Positions 13,233 to 14,947 of a stretch of DNA of 14,947 bases are shown piece by piece. Positions within the stretch are counted from its first letter, which is position 1, and each line of letters opens with the position of its first letter. The stretch comes from Treponema sp. (GTDB lineage Bacteria > Spirochaetota > Spirochaetia > Treponematales > Breznakiellaceae): assembly GCA_031288575.1 (NCBI GenBank), contig JAITRD010000105.1, positions 1 through 14,947 on the forward strand, given 5' to 3'. Both the position numbers and the translations under genes were made by a program. Under the pieces are notes generated by a model. The model made no database searches, was not told where the DNA came from, and saw only the letters and a list, made by a program, of their open reading frames with translations.

Positions 13233-14627
13233 CTAGGACTCCGAACTAATCCCGAGGCGTTTCAATTGTTCTTCTTCTTCTTTTCGGGCGGTATAGTCGT
13301 AACGTTTTTGATTGGCCTTGACAATGGCGTTTTTAATGGTAGCCAATTCCGGTTTTATGCCCCGCACTTTTTCCCGGTCTTCCTGGTCTACGGCGGCCTT
13401 AAAAAAATCATCCAGGGCGGACAGAGTCCTGTGCAGGGACTGGATGTCCCTGATGGATTTTGCCAAAAAGGTGACAAGCTGATCATCCTGCATGCTTTCA
13501 AGCCGCGCCAGGGCGTTTCCCCGGACGCTGACCGCTGTCATGCCCCGGGCCTTCCGGGTTATTTCTTCACGGAAATTATAAAAGTTCACCTTTTCCCGGA
13601 CCGTTGTTCCCCGGGTGCTGTCGGTGTATTCCACCTCATAAATAATCGGTTCCGGTTCTTTATTTAGCACCTGCTGCATGAGCCATTTAACCTTTTCCCA
13701 GAAACGTTTCTTCCGGTTTTCCAGCAGCATTTCGTTTTCGTCAAATTTGGCCCCAATCTCATCCAGGGTAGCGCCGACGGAACCGATAACATGGATTCCC
13801 TCAATCAATGTTGTTTTAAATGAAACCTGCTCCTTTACCGTCTTGGGTTTATTCTCCGTGATTTGGAGCAGCTTGAGGATATTTTCCTGCAAGGCCGGGC
13901 CTTCCTTGGAATAATCCTCCCGGATTACCTCTTCCACCAGATCAGGATAAAAGGCCTTTCCGGGCAGGGCGGCGGCGAATTTTTTCTTGATATGGGCTAT
14001 CTGGGCCGCCTCCGCGGGGGGCATGGTGCCGGTTACGGCTGTCCGGAGTTCAAGTTTATAAACTTCCCGGTTAAAATCGCTTAGAACTTTTAAATAGCTC
14101 GAAATGGTGCCGGTGGTTCTGGATAAACTCGACAGGGATTTGCTTATCAAATTACTCGAAAGGGGATCTCCGCCCACCTTTATCTGATTGGTAATATCCA
14201 CTACCGCCCGGGTATTGGGGCTTTGATTATCCGGGTTAAGGTGGGCCCAATCAATGTACTTAACCAGGCTAAGGATCCGTTTCATCCGCTCCAGGGTGAG
14301 AAATTCCGTATTGAATTGATAAAAATTCACCAAAAAATCAAGCTGATTATCGTAATTTGACAATCTGATGCTCAATTGTTCGATCCGTTCCATTTCGGAA
14401 AAGGGGCCGGTTTCGGGGATCTCTATTTCGCCCACCCTTGCTTCAGCCTTATAGGGATCTTCATGGATAAGGCCCTTTTTGAGATATATGTGATACAAAG
14501 ACGAAAAAGCCGTTTGAAAAGTCCGGAGTTCTTCCTTTAGTTTGGTTAGTTCAGAATTTTCTAACCATTCCCGCCGGGAATTTATGGCGTTTGAAAGGGA
14601 TTGTATATACTCATTATTATCAGCCAT
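13233..14627 (-). CDS. Uncharacterised cytoplasmic helical protein
   Basis: The product is 464 residues from ATG 14627 (MADNNEYIQSL). The frame is open from a TTG at 14651, but neither start has a Shine-Dalgarno sequence and the ATG gives the more natural N-terminus. I do not recognise the family. It has no signal peptide or membrane segment. It is predicted mainly helical, with charged amphipathic stretches near the N-terminus (REWLENSELTKLKEELRTF), around residues 305-330 (ENRKKRFWEKVKWLMQQ), and a very charged end (TARKEEEEQLKRL). A short strand-like section (EPIIYEVEYTDSTRG) interrupts the helices. Ser/Thr-rich SKSLSSLSRTTGTISS lies near residue 165. It could be a spirochete-restricted structural or regulatory protein, but nothing in the sequence assigns a role. 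It is the first gene of the minus-strand block, 83 bp before the substrate-binding lipoprotein. Confidence 0.85.
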   Translation of the reverse strand: MADNNEYIQSLSNAINSRREWLENSELTKLKEELRTFQTAFSSLYHIYLKKGLIHEDPYKAEARVGEIEIPETGPFSEMERIEQLSIRLSNYDNQLDFLVNFYQFNTEFLTLERMKRILSLVKYIDWAHLNPDNQSPNTRAVVDITNQIKVGGDPLSSNLISKSLSSLSRTTGTISSYLKVLSDFNREVYKLELRTAVTGTMPPAEAAQIAHIKKKFAAALPGKAFYPDLVEEVIREDYSKEGPALQENILKLLQITENKPKTVKEQVSFKTTLIEGIHVIGSVGATLDEIGAKFDENEMLLENRKKRFWEKVKWLMQQVLNKEPEPIIYEVEYTDSTRGTTVREKVNFYNFREEITRKARGMTAVSVRGNALARLESMQDDQLVTFLAKSIRDIQSLHRTLSALDDFFKAAVDQEDREKVRGIKPELATIKNAIVKANQKRYDYTARKEEEEQLKRLGISSES

Positions 14628-14691
14628 AGATAGAAGTATGCAATAATTCAAGGATTAAAGCAATCTTCCATGCCAATGCCTTTAATATAAT
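14628..14691. promoter_or_regulatory. Divergent AT-rich promoter region
   Basis: These 64 bp separate two divergent genes. For the minus-strand gene, TTGCTT (14663-14658) and CATACT (14640-14635) are 17 bp apart, with the ATG 7 nt downstream of the -10. For the plus-strand gene, a perfect TATAAT (14686-14691) abuts the ATG at 14692 and has no clear -35. Shine-Dalgarno sequences are absent on both sides. The elements are by-eye matches in AT-rich DNA. Confidence 0.35.
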
Positions 14692-14947
14692 ATGAAAAGA
14701 ATTTTCCTGTTTTTTTTATCAAACCCCGGAACGGCCCCTTCTCCCGCCCCGGGCCGGCCGGTTTCCCGCCCCCTGTTCCTGGGAATTGTGGCGGGATTTC
14801 TCCTTGCCGCCTGCGATAACGGAATTTTCGGCCCTTCCTATACCGTTGAGCTGCCGCCGGCGCCTCCTTCCTGGCTCGAAATCCTGGGATATCCCCATTG
14901 GCGCCTTGAATGGGTGAATAATGAAGGAATACGGGAAAGCCGTGACG
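14692..14947 (+). CDS. Lipoprotein, 5' part only (runs off the window)
   Basis: The frame is open from ATG 14692 to the last base (85 complete codons) with no stop. The product begins MKRIFLFFLSNPGT, has a Pro-rich stretch, then a hydrophobic core and a lipobox (VAGFLLAAC, Cys41). After the cysteine come DNGIFGPSYTVELPPAPPSW and EILGYPHWRLEWVNNEG. Two features are odd: the signal peptide is long, with a Pro-rich interruption between two hydrophobic parts, and a TATAAT directly touches the start codon, so the true start might lie elsewhere. The only later in-frame standard start before the lipobox, GTG 14788, would leave too short a signal. Function is not recognised. It is divergent from the uncharacterised 464-residue gene. 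Confidence 0.75.
   Translation, partial: MKRIFLFFLSNPGTAPSPAPGRPVSRPLFLGIVAGFLLAACDNGIFGPSYTVELPPAPPSWLEILGYPHWRLEWVNNEGIRESRD

Noticed and set aside
14628..14651. N-terminal extension of the 464-residue protein from a TTG at 14651
   Set aside because: The extra eight residues come from a TTG start without a ribosome-binding site; ATG 14627 gives a natural soluble N-terminus.

Overview
The window looks like a chromosomal segment of a moderately GC-rich spirochete, probably a relative of Treponema. The evidence is a very long membrane-anchored coiled-coil protein of a spirochete-type architecture, a CarD regulator directly upstream of the IspD/IspF isoprenoid genes, lipoproteins with spirochete-like lipoboxes, and the general protein style. 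This assignment is inference from gene content. I saw no tRNA, rRNA, CRISPR, insertion sequence or phage gene.

Left edge (1-328): no gene. Positions 1-254 form one large imperfect inverted repeat enclosing two further hairpin arms. Three of its variant positions stay paired as G-U only if the + strand is transcribed, so a structured RNA is plausible; a small inverted-repeat DNA element is the alternative. Plus-strand block (329-8985): an exported protein with a papain/NlpC-like Cys...His pattern, a HAD-family phosphatase, and, 5 bp later, a 2204-residue coiled-coil protein with one N-terminal membrane helix, thirteen tandem repeats (mostly exactly 91 residues, or 13 heptads) and a C-terminal helix-turn-helix-like tail.

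Minus-strand block (14627 down to 8996): a 464-residue protein of unknown function, an orphan family-5 substrate-binding lipoprotein, and then a tight cluster carD-ispD-ispF-nth (gaps or overlaps of +8, -4 and -14 nt). A good promoter-like sequence sits just before carD. The cluster couples an RNA polymerase-binding regulator to two consecutive-type enzymes of the MEP isoprenoid pathway and to a base-excision repair enzyme. Its 3' end converges on the giant coiled-coil gene with only 10 bp between stops. Right edge (14692 to end): the 5' part of a divergently transcribed lipoprotein gene that runs out of the window.

The main points of interest are the 1-254 structured element, the giant repeat protein with its homogenised 273-bp DNA repeats, and a recurring pattern of -10-like hexamers 0-10 nt upstream of start codons that lack a Shine-Dalgarno sequence, which suggests short-leader or leaderless mRNAs.
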